Source: Negativicutes bacterium (GTDB lineage: Bacteria; Bacillota; Negativicutes; JAGOZY01). From it: 7,431 bases of DNA. The stretch spans positions 1 through 7,431 of the forward strand of contig JAGOZY010000047.1 in assembly GCA_018058445.1 (NCBI GenBank). The letters are read 5' to 3'. Positions within the stretch are counted from its first letter, which is position 1, and every line of letters starts with the position of its first letter. Under the pieces are notes generated by a model. The model did no database searches. It was not told the origin of the DNA and saw only the letters and a list, made by a program, of their open reading frames with translations. The position numbers and the translations under genes were made by a program. Of this stretch, positions 1 through 4,388 are shown one piece after another.

Positions 1-626
1 CTAAAATTGTTGAGCTGATGGAAGCTGTAGATAGCTACATCCCAACTCCAGAGCGTGCGATTGATCGTCCATTCTTGATGCCAGTTGAAGACGTATTCAC
101 GATCACAGGTCGTGGAACTGTAGCAACCGGCCGTGTAGAGCGTGGAGTGATTAAAGTCGGCGACAACGTAGAGATCGTCGGGATGGCAGAAGCATCTCGC
201 AGCGTAGTAGTGACCGGAGTAGAAATGTTCCGTAAACTACTTGATGAGGCGGAAGCAGGAGACAACATCGGAGCATTGCTTCGTGGAGTCGAGCGAAAAG
301 ACATCGAGCGCGGTCAAGTACTTGCAAAACCAGGCAGCATCAAACCTTTGACCAAATACAAAGGTGAAGTTTATGTACTAACCAAAGAAGAGGGTGGCCG
401 TCATACTCCGTTCTTTAACGGATATCGTCCACAATTCTACTTCCGTACAACTGATGTAACTGGTGTGGTAACTCTTCAAGACGGAGCAGAAATGGTAATG
501 CCAGGGGACAATGTTCAAATGGATATCGAACTGATTACCCCAATTGCTCTCGAAGAAGGACTGCGTTTCGCGATTCGTGAAGGCGGTCGTACTGTAGGAG
601 CTGGAGTTGTTACTGCTCTTAACTAA
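1..626 (+). CDS. tuf: Elongation factor Tu, C-terminal half (5' end outside window)
   Basis: EF-Tu is the cytoplasmic GTPase that carries aminoacyl-tRNA to the ribosomal A site. The open frame runs in from the window edge (first full codon at 3) and ends at TAA 624-626. About 207 codons are visible, against roughly 395 for a complete EF-Tu, so the GTPase domain is missing and the domain 2 and 3 beta barrels are present. Family hallmarks in order are [22 protein letters not shown] (start of domain 2), [43 protein letters not shown] (domain 3) and the C-terminal [11 protein letters not shown]. The ATG at 18 is an internal methionine, not a start. The gene is followed by its own strong terminator, so it is probably transcribed separately from rpmG. 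Its position beside rpmG resembles Clostridia and differs from Bacillus subtilis, where tufA sits next to fusA. Whether a second tuf copy exists cannot be seen here. Confidence 0.97.
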   Translation, partial: KIVELMEAVDSYIPTPERAIDRPFLMPVEDVFTITGRGTVATGRVERGVIKVGDNVEIVGMAEASRSVVVTGVEMFRKLLDEAEAGDNIGALLRGVERKDIERGQVLAKPGSIKPLTKYKGEVYVLTKEEGGRHTPFFNGYRPQFYFRTTDVTGVVTLQDGAEMVMPGDNVQMDIELITPIALEEGLRFAIREGGRTVGAGVVTALN

Positions 627-638
627 GTAAGAGATAAT

Positions 639-673
639 AAAGAAAGCTGAATTTATCAGCTTTCTTTTTATTT
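639..673 (+). terminator. Intrinsic terminator after tuf
   Basis: A perfect 12-bp stem pairs 639-650 (AAAGAAAGCTGA) with 656-667 (TCAGCTTTCTTT) around a 5-nt loop (ATTTA). A T-rich tract (TTATTT) follows. It begins 12 nt after the tuf stop codon and ends before the rpmG promoter, so it separates tuf from the downstream operon. Confidence 0.93.
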
Positions 674-688
674 ATAGTTCCTAAGGAG

Positions 689-717
689 TTGACATGATTT
701 CACGGCTATGCTAGAGT
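689..717 (+). promoter_or_regulatory. Sigma-A-type promoter for the rpmG-secE-nusG-rplKA operon
   Basis: A perfect -35 (TTGACA, 689-694) is followed by a 17-bp spacer and a -10 of TAGAGT (712-717, 4 of 6 consensus). The -10 is preceded by TG at 709-710, giving an extended -10 (TGCTAGAGT). Transcription would start near 723-725, where the bases are GG, leaving a leader of about 46 nt before rpmG. It lies just after the tuf terminator, the expected place for a fresh start. The start site is inferred, not measured. Confidence 0.82.
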
Positions 718-769
718 AATCTGGTAATACTTTGGATGCAGCCAAGCAATGAAGAGAGAGGTGACCTCC

Positions 770-919
770 ATGCGGGTAGGCATTACTATGGCTTGTACTG
801 ATTGCAAGCAACGTAATTATCAAACCAATAAAAACAAGAAAAATGATCCAAACCGAATCGAAATGAACAAGTACTGCAAGTTCTGCAAAAAGCAGACACT
901 GCACCGGGAAACGAAATAA
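770..919 (+). CDS. rpmG: 50S ribosomal protein L33, zinc-binding form
   Basis: A small component of the large ribosomal subunit. The 49-residue product begins [12 protein letters not shown] and ends HRETK, as L33 proteins do. Two Cys-x-x-Cys pairs (C9/C12 and C36/C39) mark the zinc-binding (C+) form, as opposed to the cysteine-free paralogue some bacteria use when zinc is short. The chosen ATG has a GAGAGGTGA ribosome binding site (756-764) five bases upstream, and the protein then has the family's normal length. An internal ATG (codon 7) would remove the conserved MRVGIT start. It is the first gene of the operon, 35 nt ahead of secE; the rpmG-secE-nusG order is standard in Bacillota. No Zur-like operator was recognised upstream. 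Confidence 0.96.
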   Translation: MRVGITMACTDCKQRNYQTNKNKKNDPNRIEMNKYCKFCKKQTLHRETK

Positions 920-940
920 GAATTTCTCTACCGGATAGGA

Positions 941-946
941 CAGGAG
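941..946 (+). promoter_or_regulatory. Ribosome binding site that fixes the secE start
   Basis: CAGGAG lies 8 nt upstream of ATG 955. The longest reading of the frame would begin at GTG 946, but that codon overlaps this GGAG element. An AGGA at 937-940 could serve GTG 946 only weakly. ATG 955 also gives a normal SecE beginning with MAG. Confidence 0.75.
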
Positions 947-954
947 TGAAAACC

Positions 955-1167
955 ATGGCAGGACAAGACACAGCAACACCGAAAAAGCTTGATTTGGCTC
1001 GAATGTTGCGCGATACAAAGGGAGAATTCAAAAAAATTACCTGGCCCACACGGCAAGAAATGATCGCATTTACTGTTGTTGTGATTTTCACCGTCATCTT
1101 TATGGCGACGATCATCTGGGGAATTGACGCAGTTCTCAATTTTGTCGTTCGCTTGTTCCTGAGATAA
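955..1167 (+). CDS. secE: Preprotein translocase subunit SecE
   Basis: SecE is the small essential membrane subunit that clamps the two halves of SecY in the SecYEG export channel. The protein has 70 residues, typical of the single-span SecE of Gram-positive bacteria. After a polar N-terminus comes the conserved amphipathic and hinge segment EFKKITWPTRQE (about residues 24-35). One transmembrane helix follows (about 37-63, rich in V, I, F and A), with a short basic end (RLFLR). ATG 955 is preferred to the in-frame GTG 946 because of ribosome binding site spacing. It sits 35 nt after rpmG and 24 nt before nusG in one transcript. No tRNA-Trp gene lies between rpmG and secE, unlike in some Clostridia. 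Confidence 0.96.
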   Translation: MAGQDTATPKKLDLARMLRDTKGEFKKITWPTRQEMIAFTVVVIFTVIFMATIIWGIDAVLNFVVRLFLR

Positions 1168-1191
1168 AAGTGGGTATCAAGGAGGCTGGCC

Positions 1192-1722
1192 ATGTCCGTT
1201 GATCGGAATTGGTATGTAATTCATACTTATTCAGGGTATGAGAACAAAGTAAAAGCGAATCTGGAAAAGAAGATCCATTCCATGGGGATGGAGAATGAAA
1301 TTTTCAGTGTGCTAGTTCCTATGGAGGAAGAGACCGACTATAAAGATGGGGTCAAGAAAGTCGTCTTGCGCAAAGTCTTTCCAGGCTATGTGCTAATTGA
1401 GATGGTTGTGACGGATCGCTCTTGGTATGTCGTGCGAAATACTCCGGGGGTAACAGGCTTTGTTGGAAGTGGAACCAAACCTACTCCATTGACTGAGGAT
1501 GAAGCTAACTTCATTTTGAAGAAAATGGGAATTGATGAAAGTCGTTCACATATTGATCTGGAAAGCGGTCAAGCGATTCGCATTCTTTCAGGTCCTTTTG
1601 AAGGTATGACCGGAGTCGTTCAGGAAGTAGAGTCAAATACGGGAAAACTTAAAGTTCTTATTAGTTTGTTTGGCCGGGAAACCCCAGCAGAAGTAGATTA
1701 TTCTCAAGTTGAGAAAATGTAA
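1192..1722 (+). CDS. nusG: Transcription termination/antitermination factor NusG
   Basis: NusG binds elongating RNA polymerase and influences pausing, Rho-dependent termination and coupling to the ribosome. The 176-residue product has the NGN domain first (about residues 5-112, with NWYVIHTYSGYENKVKANLE and KVFPGYVLIEM). The KOW domain follows (about 124-176, with SGPFEGMTGVV and FGRETPAEVDY). The loop WYVVRNTPGVTGFVG contains N83 and T84, which align with the B. subtilis NusG residues N81/T82 reported to recognise non-template T-rich pause motifs, so this protein may also stimulate pausing (inference). The start is supported by AAGGAGG (1179-1185) six bases upstream of the ATG. It follows secE by 24 nt. 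The 99-nt gap to rplK holds two hairpins. Confidence 0.98.
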   Translation: MSVDRNWYVIHTYSGYENKVKANLEKKIHSMGMENEIFSVLVPMEEETDYKDGVKKVVLRKVFPGYVLIEMVVTDRSWYVVRNTPGVTGFVGSGTKPTPLTEDEANFILKKMGIDESRSHIDLESGQAIRILSGPFEGMTGVVQEVESNTGKLKVLISLFGRETPAEVDYSQVEKM

Positions 1723-1744
1723 CTTTTACTGAGATTCCGTTCAA

Positions 1745-1764
1745 AGCCTTTGATTTCAGAGGCT
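1745..1764 (+). other. Small hairpin between nusG and rplK
   Basis: AGCCTTTG (1745-1752) pairs with CAGAGGCT (1757-1764), including one G.T pair, around an ATTT loop. No T-run follows, so it is not an obvious terminator. It directly precedes the L1-like hairpin and could protect the nusG mRNA 3' end or help fold the rplK leader. Function is unknown. Confidence 0.45.
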
Positions 1765-1766
1765 AT

Positions 1767-1795
1767 TGTGGGAGGGCTCTGCCCGTTTCACCACA
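1767..1795 (+). promoter_or_regulatory. Putative L1-binding operator in the rplK leader
   Basis: TGTGG (1767-1771) pairs with CCACA (1791-1795). An asymmetric internal loop follows, GA on the left (1772-1773) and GTTTCA on the right (1785-1790). Above it is an inner stem GGGC/GCCC (1774-1777 with 1781-1784) capped by TCT. A closing stem, a GA-containing asymmetric loop and a GC inner stem form the general shape of L1 binding sites on 23S rRNA and on L1 operators. The stem ends 10 nt before the rplK ribosome binding site, and L1 is encoded just downstream, so feedback repression is plausible. A near copy lies before rplA. Confidence 0.7.
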
Positions 1796-1821
1796 TTTTG
1801 TAAGCAAGGAGGTGTACCTAA

Positions 1822-2247
1822 ATGGCGAAAAAAGTAGTCAAGGTCGTAAAACTCCAAGTTCCAGCAGCTAAGGCAACCCCGGCTCCTCCTGTAGGTCCGG
1901 CGCTCGGTCAAGCTGGTGTGAATATCATGGCGTTTGTTAAAGACTTTAATGAGCGTACTGCTCAACAAGTAGGATTGATCATTCCGGTAGAAATTACCGT
2001 TTTTGAAGATCGCTCCTTTACTTTTATTACGAAAACTCCGCCGGCTTCCATTCTTTTATTGAAAGCTGCTGGCATTGAATCTGGATCTGGCGAACCGAAT
2101 AAAAAGAAAGTGGCGAAAGTCAGTTCTGATAAAATTCGTGAAATTGCTACCAGTAAAATGGAAGATCTAAATGCTGCAAGTGTAGAAGCGGCCATGAAGA
2201 TGGTTGCTGGAACTGCCCGTAGTATGGGCATTGAAGTGGTTGACTAA
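1822..2247 (+). CDS. rplK: 50S ribosomal protein L11
   Basis: L11 binds the GTPase-associated centre of 23S rRNA at the base of the L12 stalk. It takes part in factor binding and in sensing uncharged tRNA for the stringent response. The 141-residue length is exactly usual. The N-terminal domain shows [19 protein letters not shown], with prolines at 22, 23 and 26, the residues that line the thiopeptide-antibiotic pocket in L11 structures. The C-terminal rRNA-binding domain shows [13 protein letters not shown] and ends [19 protein letters not shown] (1806-1814) lies seven bases before the ATG. It is followed after 56 nt by rplA, the usual L11-L1 pair, and both genes are preceded by L1-like hairpins. 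Confidence 0.98.
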   Translation: MAKKVVKVVKLQVPAAKATPAPPVGPALGQAGVNIMAFVKDFNERTAQQVGLIIPVEITVFEDRSFTFITKTPPASILLLKAAGIESGSGEPNKKKVAKVSSDKIREIATSKMEDLNAASVEAAMKMVAGTARSMGIEVVD

Positions 2248-2259
2248 CTCAACCCTTCC

Positions 2260-2287
2260 TGTGGGAGGTTTATCCGATATCACCACA
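2260..2287 (+). promoter_or_regulatory. Second putative L1-binding operator, before rplA
   Basis: TGTGG (2260-2264) pairs with CCACA (2283-2287), the same closing stem as at 1767-1795. The left internal loop is GA (2265-2266), the inner pair is GG/CC (2267-2268 with 2274-2275), and the right side ends TCA before CCACA. Both copies are followed by TTTT and then the ribosome binding site. Repetition before two genes of one operon, one of which encodes L1, supports an L1 feedback role. The inner stem here is only 2 bp, so binding may be weaker. Confidence 0.65.
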
Positions 2288-2303
2288 TTTTAGGAGGAAC
2301 GAA

Positions 2304-3008
2304 ATGGCAAAGCAAGGAAAAAAATACGCTGAAGCCGCTAAATTGGTCGATTTGACCAAGGTTTATGAGCCGGAAGAAGCAATTGCGCTTGTACGAAAAA
2401 CTGCTACTGCTAAATTTGATGAAACTATCGAAGTCGCATTCCGACTTGGTGTAGATCCAAAACATGCAGATCAACAGCTTCGTGGTGCAGTAGTTCTACC
2501 TCATGGTACTGGTAAAACTCAACGAGTTTTGGTTTTCGCTAAAGGTGAAAAACATAAAGAAGCTGAGCTTGCTGGTGCAGATTTTGTTGGGGCAGAAGAA
2601 ATGGTTCAGAAAATCCAAGGCGGTTGGTTTGATTTTGACGTCGCAGTTGCAACCCCAGATATGATGGGTCTTGTCGGACGTCTCGGTAAAGTGCTTGGAC
2701 CTAAAGGTCTAATGCCTAATCCGAAAGTAGGAACTGTCACTTTAGATGTGGCTCAAGCAGTAAAAGAAATCAAAGCTGGTAAAATCGAGTATCGTACCGA
2801 TAAAGCTGGTAATGTACATCTTCCTGTTGGAAAAGCGTCTTTTGATGATGCAAAATTACTTGACAACTATTACACTTTGCTAGAAACTGTTATTAAAGCA
2901 AAGCCAGCTGCTGCTAAAGGACAATATATCCGAAACGTCACTGTCTCGGCTACTATGGGTCCTGGAGTAAAAGTGAACTCTGCTCGTACAGGCGGCAAAA
3001 CAGAATAG
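2304..3008 (+). CDS. rplA: 50S ribosomal protein L1
   Basis: L1 forms the mobile L1 stalk of the large subunit, which helps release deacylated tRNA from the E site. In many bacteria it also represses its own L11-L1 mRNA. The 234-residue protein is of normal length. Domain I carries [20 protein letters not shown] and [12 protein letters not shown]. Domain II is inserted in the middle and carries [20 protein letters not shown]. The chain then returns to domain I with [16 protein letters not shown]217 and M218 fall exactly where the RNA-binding Thr-Met pair of Thermus L1 lies. AGGAGG (2292-2297) is six bases before the ATG. It is followed by the L10 leader rather than directly by rplJ. Confidence 0.98.
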   Translation: MAKQGKKYAEAAKLVDLTKVYEPEEAIALVRKTATAKFDETIEVAFRLGVDPKHADQQLRGAVVLPHGTGKTQRVLVFAKGEKHKEAELAGADFVGAEEMVQKIQGGWFDFDVAVATPDMMGLVGRLGKVLGPKGLMPNPKVGTVTLDVAQAVKEIKAGKIEYRTDKAGNVHLPVGKASFDDAKLLDNYYTLLETVIKAKPAAAKGQYIRNVTVSATMGPGVKVNSARTGGKTE

Positions 3009-3080
3009 GTTAATATCCAGACTGCAGACAGCAGGTCGTTCGTAAGAACGGTAATGAATCTTTCAGATTCGCCCGCCGAG

Positions 3081-3114
3081 GTTGGAATTGGTTGCAAAAT
3101 TTGCGACTTCCGAC
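3081..3114 (+). promoter_or_regulatory. Antiterminator hairpin of the L10 leader
   Basis: GTTGGAA (3081-3087) pairs with TTCCGAC (3108-3114), and GTTGC (3091-3095) pairs with GCGAC (3103-3107). The stem is continuous on the 3' side, with a TTG bulge (3088-3090), two G.T pairs and an AAAATTT loop. It consumes the whole 5' arm of the terminator (3103-3114), so the two structures cannot coexist. Confidence 0.75.
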
Positions 3115-3139
3115 ACGTTGTGGTTGGAAGTCGCTTTTT
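3103..3139 (+). terminator. Attenuator terminator before rplJ
   Basis: GCGACTTCCGAC (3103-3114) pairs with GTTGGAAGTCGC (3123-3134), 12 bp with one G.T pair and an 8-nt loop, followed by TTTTT (3135-3139). It lies 48 nt before the rplJ start codon and contains no coding sequence, as expected of a conditional terminator in an L10 leader. Confidence 0.9.
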
Positions 3140-3173
3140 AGTTACTAGATTCTGAGCTCTGACTTTAGTACAG

Positions 3174-3182
3174 AGGAGGTGA
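3174..3182 (+). promoter_or_regulatory. Ribosome binding site that fixes the rplJ start
   Basis: AGGAGGTGA is a near-perfect anti-16S match, 8 nt (counted from AGGAGG) before ATG 3188. The longest open reading would start at GTG 3179, which lies inside this element and cannot be used with it. ATG 3188 gives the normal L10 start MAVTAVKQ. Confidence 0.88.
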
Positions 3183-3187
3183 AATTC

Positions 3188-3712
3188 ATGGCAGTTACAG
3201 CAGTAAAACAAGAACGTGTAGCTGAGATTAAGGAAAAATTATCCCGAGGTAAAGGGGTAGTTCTGGCCGACTATCGAGGTATTAGCGTTGCGCTGGATAC
3301 CAAGCTTCGTCGCAAGATGCGTGACGCAGGTATTGAGTACCGAGTTGTTAAAAATGCATATACTCGTATTGCCGCTACCGAACTAGGTTTTGAAGGTTTA
3401 GGTGAGCATTTAGTTGGACCTGTTGCTATCGCAATTTCTTATGATGATGCGGTCGCTCCAGCAAAAACGCTTGCAGAATTTGCGAAAGAGCATAAAATCC
3501 TAACTTTAAAAGCTGGCGTAGTCGAAGGTCAAGTGATTGATGCAGACGGTGTTAAAGCTTTAGCATCTCTCCCATCGCGGGAAGTTCTCATTGCCAAGTT
3601 GCTGGGCAGCATGAACGCTCCAATTACTGGAATGGTCAATGTTCTCCAAGGAAATATCCGAAACCTGGTTTATACTCTCGATGCAATTCGAGCGCAAAAA
3701 GAATCAGCTTAA
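3188..3712 (+). CDS. rplJ: 50S ribosomal protein L10 (stalk base)
   Basis: L10 anchors the L12 dimers to 23S rRNA next to L11 and, with L12, represses its own mRNA through the leader upstream. The product has 174 residues. The rRNA-binding N-terminal domain (about 1-130) shows GVVLADYRGI, MRDAGIEYRVVKN and HLVGPVAIAI, then the SLPSREVLIAKLLG link. A long C-terminal helix (about 137-171) contains SMNAPITGMVNVLQGNIRNL and VYTLDAIRAQKE. By eye this tail is about 10 residues longer than that of B. subtilis L10 and resembles the Thermotoga maritima L10 tail, which carries three L12 dimers. Three dimers are therefore likely here (inference). rplL follows after 42 nt. Confidence 0.97.
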   Translation: MAVTAVKQERVAEIKEKLSRGKGVVLADYRGISVALDTKLRRKMRDAGIEYRVVKNAYTRIAATELGFEGLGEHLVGPVAIAISYDDAVAPAKTLAEFAKEHKILTLKAGVVEGQVIDADGVKALASLPSREVLIAKLLGSMNAPITGMVNVLQGNIRNLVYTLDAIRAQKESA

Positions 3713-3729
3713 TCTGTTGAAGATAAGCT
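3706..3729 (+). other. Hairpin spanning the rplJ stop codon
   Basis: AGCTTA (3706-3711) pairs with TAAGCT (3724-3729) around a 12-nt loop. The stem overlaps the rplJ stop (3710-3712) and ends 12 nt before the rplL ribosome binding site. It could influence coupling or mRNA stability between rplJ and rplL, whose products are needed in unequal amounts. It is a modest 6-bp stem and may be chance. Confidence 0.35.
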
Positions 3730-3741
3730 AAGAATGAAAGT

Positions 3742-3747
3742 GGAGGA
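3742..3747 (+). promoter_or_regulatory. Ribosome binding site that fixes the rplL start
   Basis: GGAGGA lies 7-8 nt before ATG 3755. An in-frame ATG at 3734 would add seven residues, but it has no ribosome binding site of its own, and the added residues are not part of normal L12, which begins near MTKEQ. Confidence 0.85.
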
Positions 3748-3754
3748 ATTTATA

Positions 3755-4123
3755 ATGACTAAAGAACAACTTCTTGAAGCTATTGAATCTATGACCGTAT
3801 TGGAACTCTCCGAGCTTGTTAAAGCTATGGAAGAAAAATTTGGCGTAAGCGCTGCTGCTCCTGTAGCTGTAGCTGCTGCTCCTGCTGCTGGCGGCGCTGC
3901 TGCTGAAGAAAAAAGCGAATTTGACGTAATTCTTGCTAGCGCTGGCGCTGGTAAAATCAACGTAATCAAAGTCGTTCGTGAAATCACAGGTCTTGGCCTG
4001 AAAGAAGCTAAGGAACTCGTTGATGGAGCTCCTAAAGCTGTTAAAGAAAAAGTCAGCAAAGCTGATGCTGAAGGCTTCAAAGCTAAATTGGAAGAAGCCG
4101 GAGCTACTGTTGAAGTAAAATAA
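3755..4123 (+). CDS. rplL: 50S ribosomal protein L7/L12
   Basis: L7/L12 forms the flexible stalk dimers that recruit and activate the translational GTPases EF-Tu, EF-G, IF2 and RF3. The protein has 122 residues in the usual three parts. The N-terminal dimerisation domain that binds L10 is about 1-31 ([13 protein letters not shown] ... [10 protein letters not shown]). The Ala/Pro/Gly hinge is about 32-52. The C-terminal domain is about 53-122, with [25 protein letters not shown] and [12 protein letters not shown]67, K72 and R75 align with the E. coli factor-contact residues K65, K70 and R73. The hinge DNA is a run of GCT-rich codons. Three in-frame stops follow in a row (TAA TAG TAG, 4121-4129), ensuring release for a very highly expressed gene. 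A strong terminator starts 12 nt after the TAA. Confidence 0.98.
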   Translation: MTKEQLLEAIESMTVLELSELVKAMEEKFGVSAAAPVAVAAAPAAGGAAAEEKSEFDVILASAGAGKINVIKVVREITGLGLKEAKELVDGAPKAVKEKVSKADAEGFKAKLEEAGATVEVK

Positions 4124-4135
4124 TAGTAGTTTTTG

Positions 4136-4163
4136 AAAAGAGACCTTTCGGGGTCTCTTTTTT
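4136..4163 (+). terminator. Strong intrinsic terminator after rplL
   Basis: AAAAGAGACC (4136-4145) pairs with GGTCTCTTTT (4152-4161). A T.G pair (4146/4151) then closes a TTCG tetraloop (4147-4150). The U-tract is TTTTTT (4158-4163). The stem is GC-rich at the top with a stable loop, so it should end most transcripts before rpoB. Confidence 0.93.
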
Positions 4164-4210
4164 CTGTCTTCAAAAACATTTGCTTGCCATTGAGAATTTT
4201 ATCTGGAATA

Positions 4211-4239
4211 TTGACGTGGCATCATTCCTGTGGTACTAT
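4211..4239 (+). promoter_or_regulatory. Sigma-A-type promoter for rpoB
   Basis: TTGACG (4211-4216, 5 of 6), a 17-bp spacer, then TACTAT (4234-4239, 4 of 6) preceded by TG at 4231-4232, an extended -10 (TGGTACTAT). Transcription would start near A4245 or A4246. It lies about 50 bp after the rplL terminator, which explains how rpoB is expressed despite that terminator. Not measured. Confidence 0.75.
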
Positions 4240-4245
4240 TATAAA

Positions 4246-4388
4246 ATGCGAATATCATTACCATGGCACTACTATCCCCTTTGGAAAAAGATAGGAAAGA
4301 AGAGGCTGTCATTGGGCTGCCCCATGGGATGTGATTTGTATTTCCGCATATAAGTGTTGGGAAACGATGTTGCGAGGTGAAAGAATTC
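4246..4388 (+). promoter_or_regulatory. rpoB 5' leader with possible hairpins
   Basis: About 143 nt of probable untranslated leader, with no open frame worth calling. Visible folds are: CTATC (4272-4276) with GATAG (4290-4294); TCAT-GGG (4309-4316, with one mismatch at 4313) with CCC-ATGG (4320-4327), next to the palindrome CCCATGGG (4321-4328); and a weak CGCA/TGCG pair (4345-4348 with 4371-4374) reaching the edge of the rpoB ribosome binding site (GAGGTGA, 4374-4380). None is followed by a T-run. I recognise no named riboswitch or ribosomal-protein leader here. Confidence 0.4.

Larger units (their letters stand above)
3016..3140 (+). promoter_or_regulatory. L10 leader: L10(L12)-responsive attenuator of rplJL
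   Basis: This leader carries the Bacillota L10-leader core AGACAGCAGGT ... GCCGAGGT. In the bound form I can draw P1, 3016-3020 (TCCAG) with 3082-3086 (TTGGA). A central helix pairs 3031-3035 (GCAGG) with 3072-3076 (CCCGC), with an A3033.C3074 mismatch. Two arm hairpins follow: CGTTC-GTAA-GAACG (3037-3050, a GNRA loop) and GAATC-TTTCA-GATTC (3056-3070). P1 uses the bases 3081-3087 that otherwise start the antiterminator. L10 binding should therefore free the terminator at 3103-3139 and stop transcription before rplJ. This matches the known autogenous control of L10-L12; the specific pairings are my reading. Confidence 0.88.

Noticed and set aside
946..948. GTG as the secE start
   Set aside because: It overlaps the GGAG element that best serves ATG 955, and the added residues (MKT) are not needed for a normal SecE.
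668..1193. Overlapping - strand open frames of 116 and 135 codons opposite rpmG and secE
   Set aside because: They read through the complement of genes with strong family identity and of the promoter region. No supporting start signal or recognisable domain was seen.
3009..3030. A possible promoter (TAATAT) inside the rplA-rplJ gap
   Set aside because: No acceptable -35 lies 16-18 bp upstream; the region is better explained by the L10 leader read from the upstream promoter.
3734..3736. ATG as the rplL start, adding MKVEEFI
   Set aside because: No ribosome binding site precedes it, while GGAGGA lies between it and ATG 3755, which gives a standard L12.
3709..4179. A 156-codon open frame on the - strand opposite rplL
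   Set aside because: Its Ser/Ala-rich product is the mirror of GCT-rich rplL coding DNA. It has no clear ribosome binding site or family resemblance and lies wholly over rplL and the terminator.
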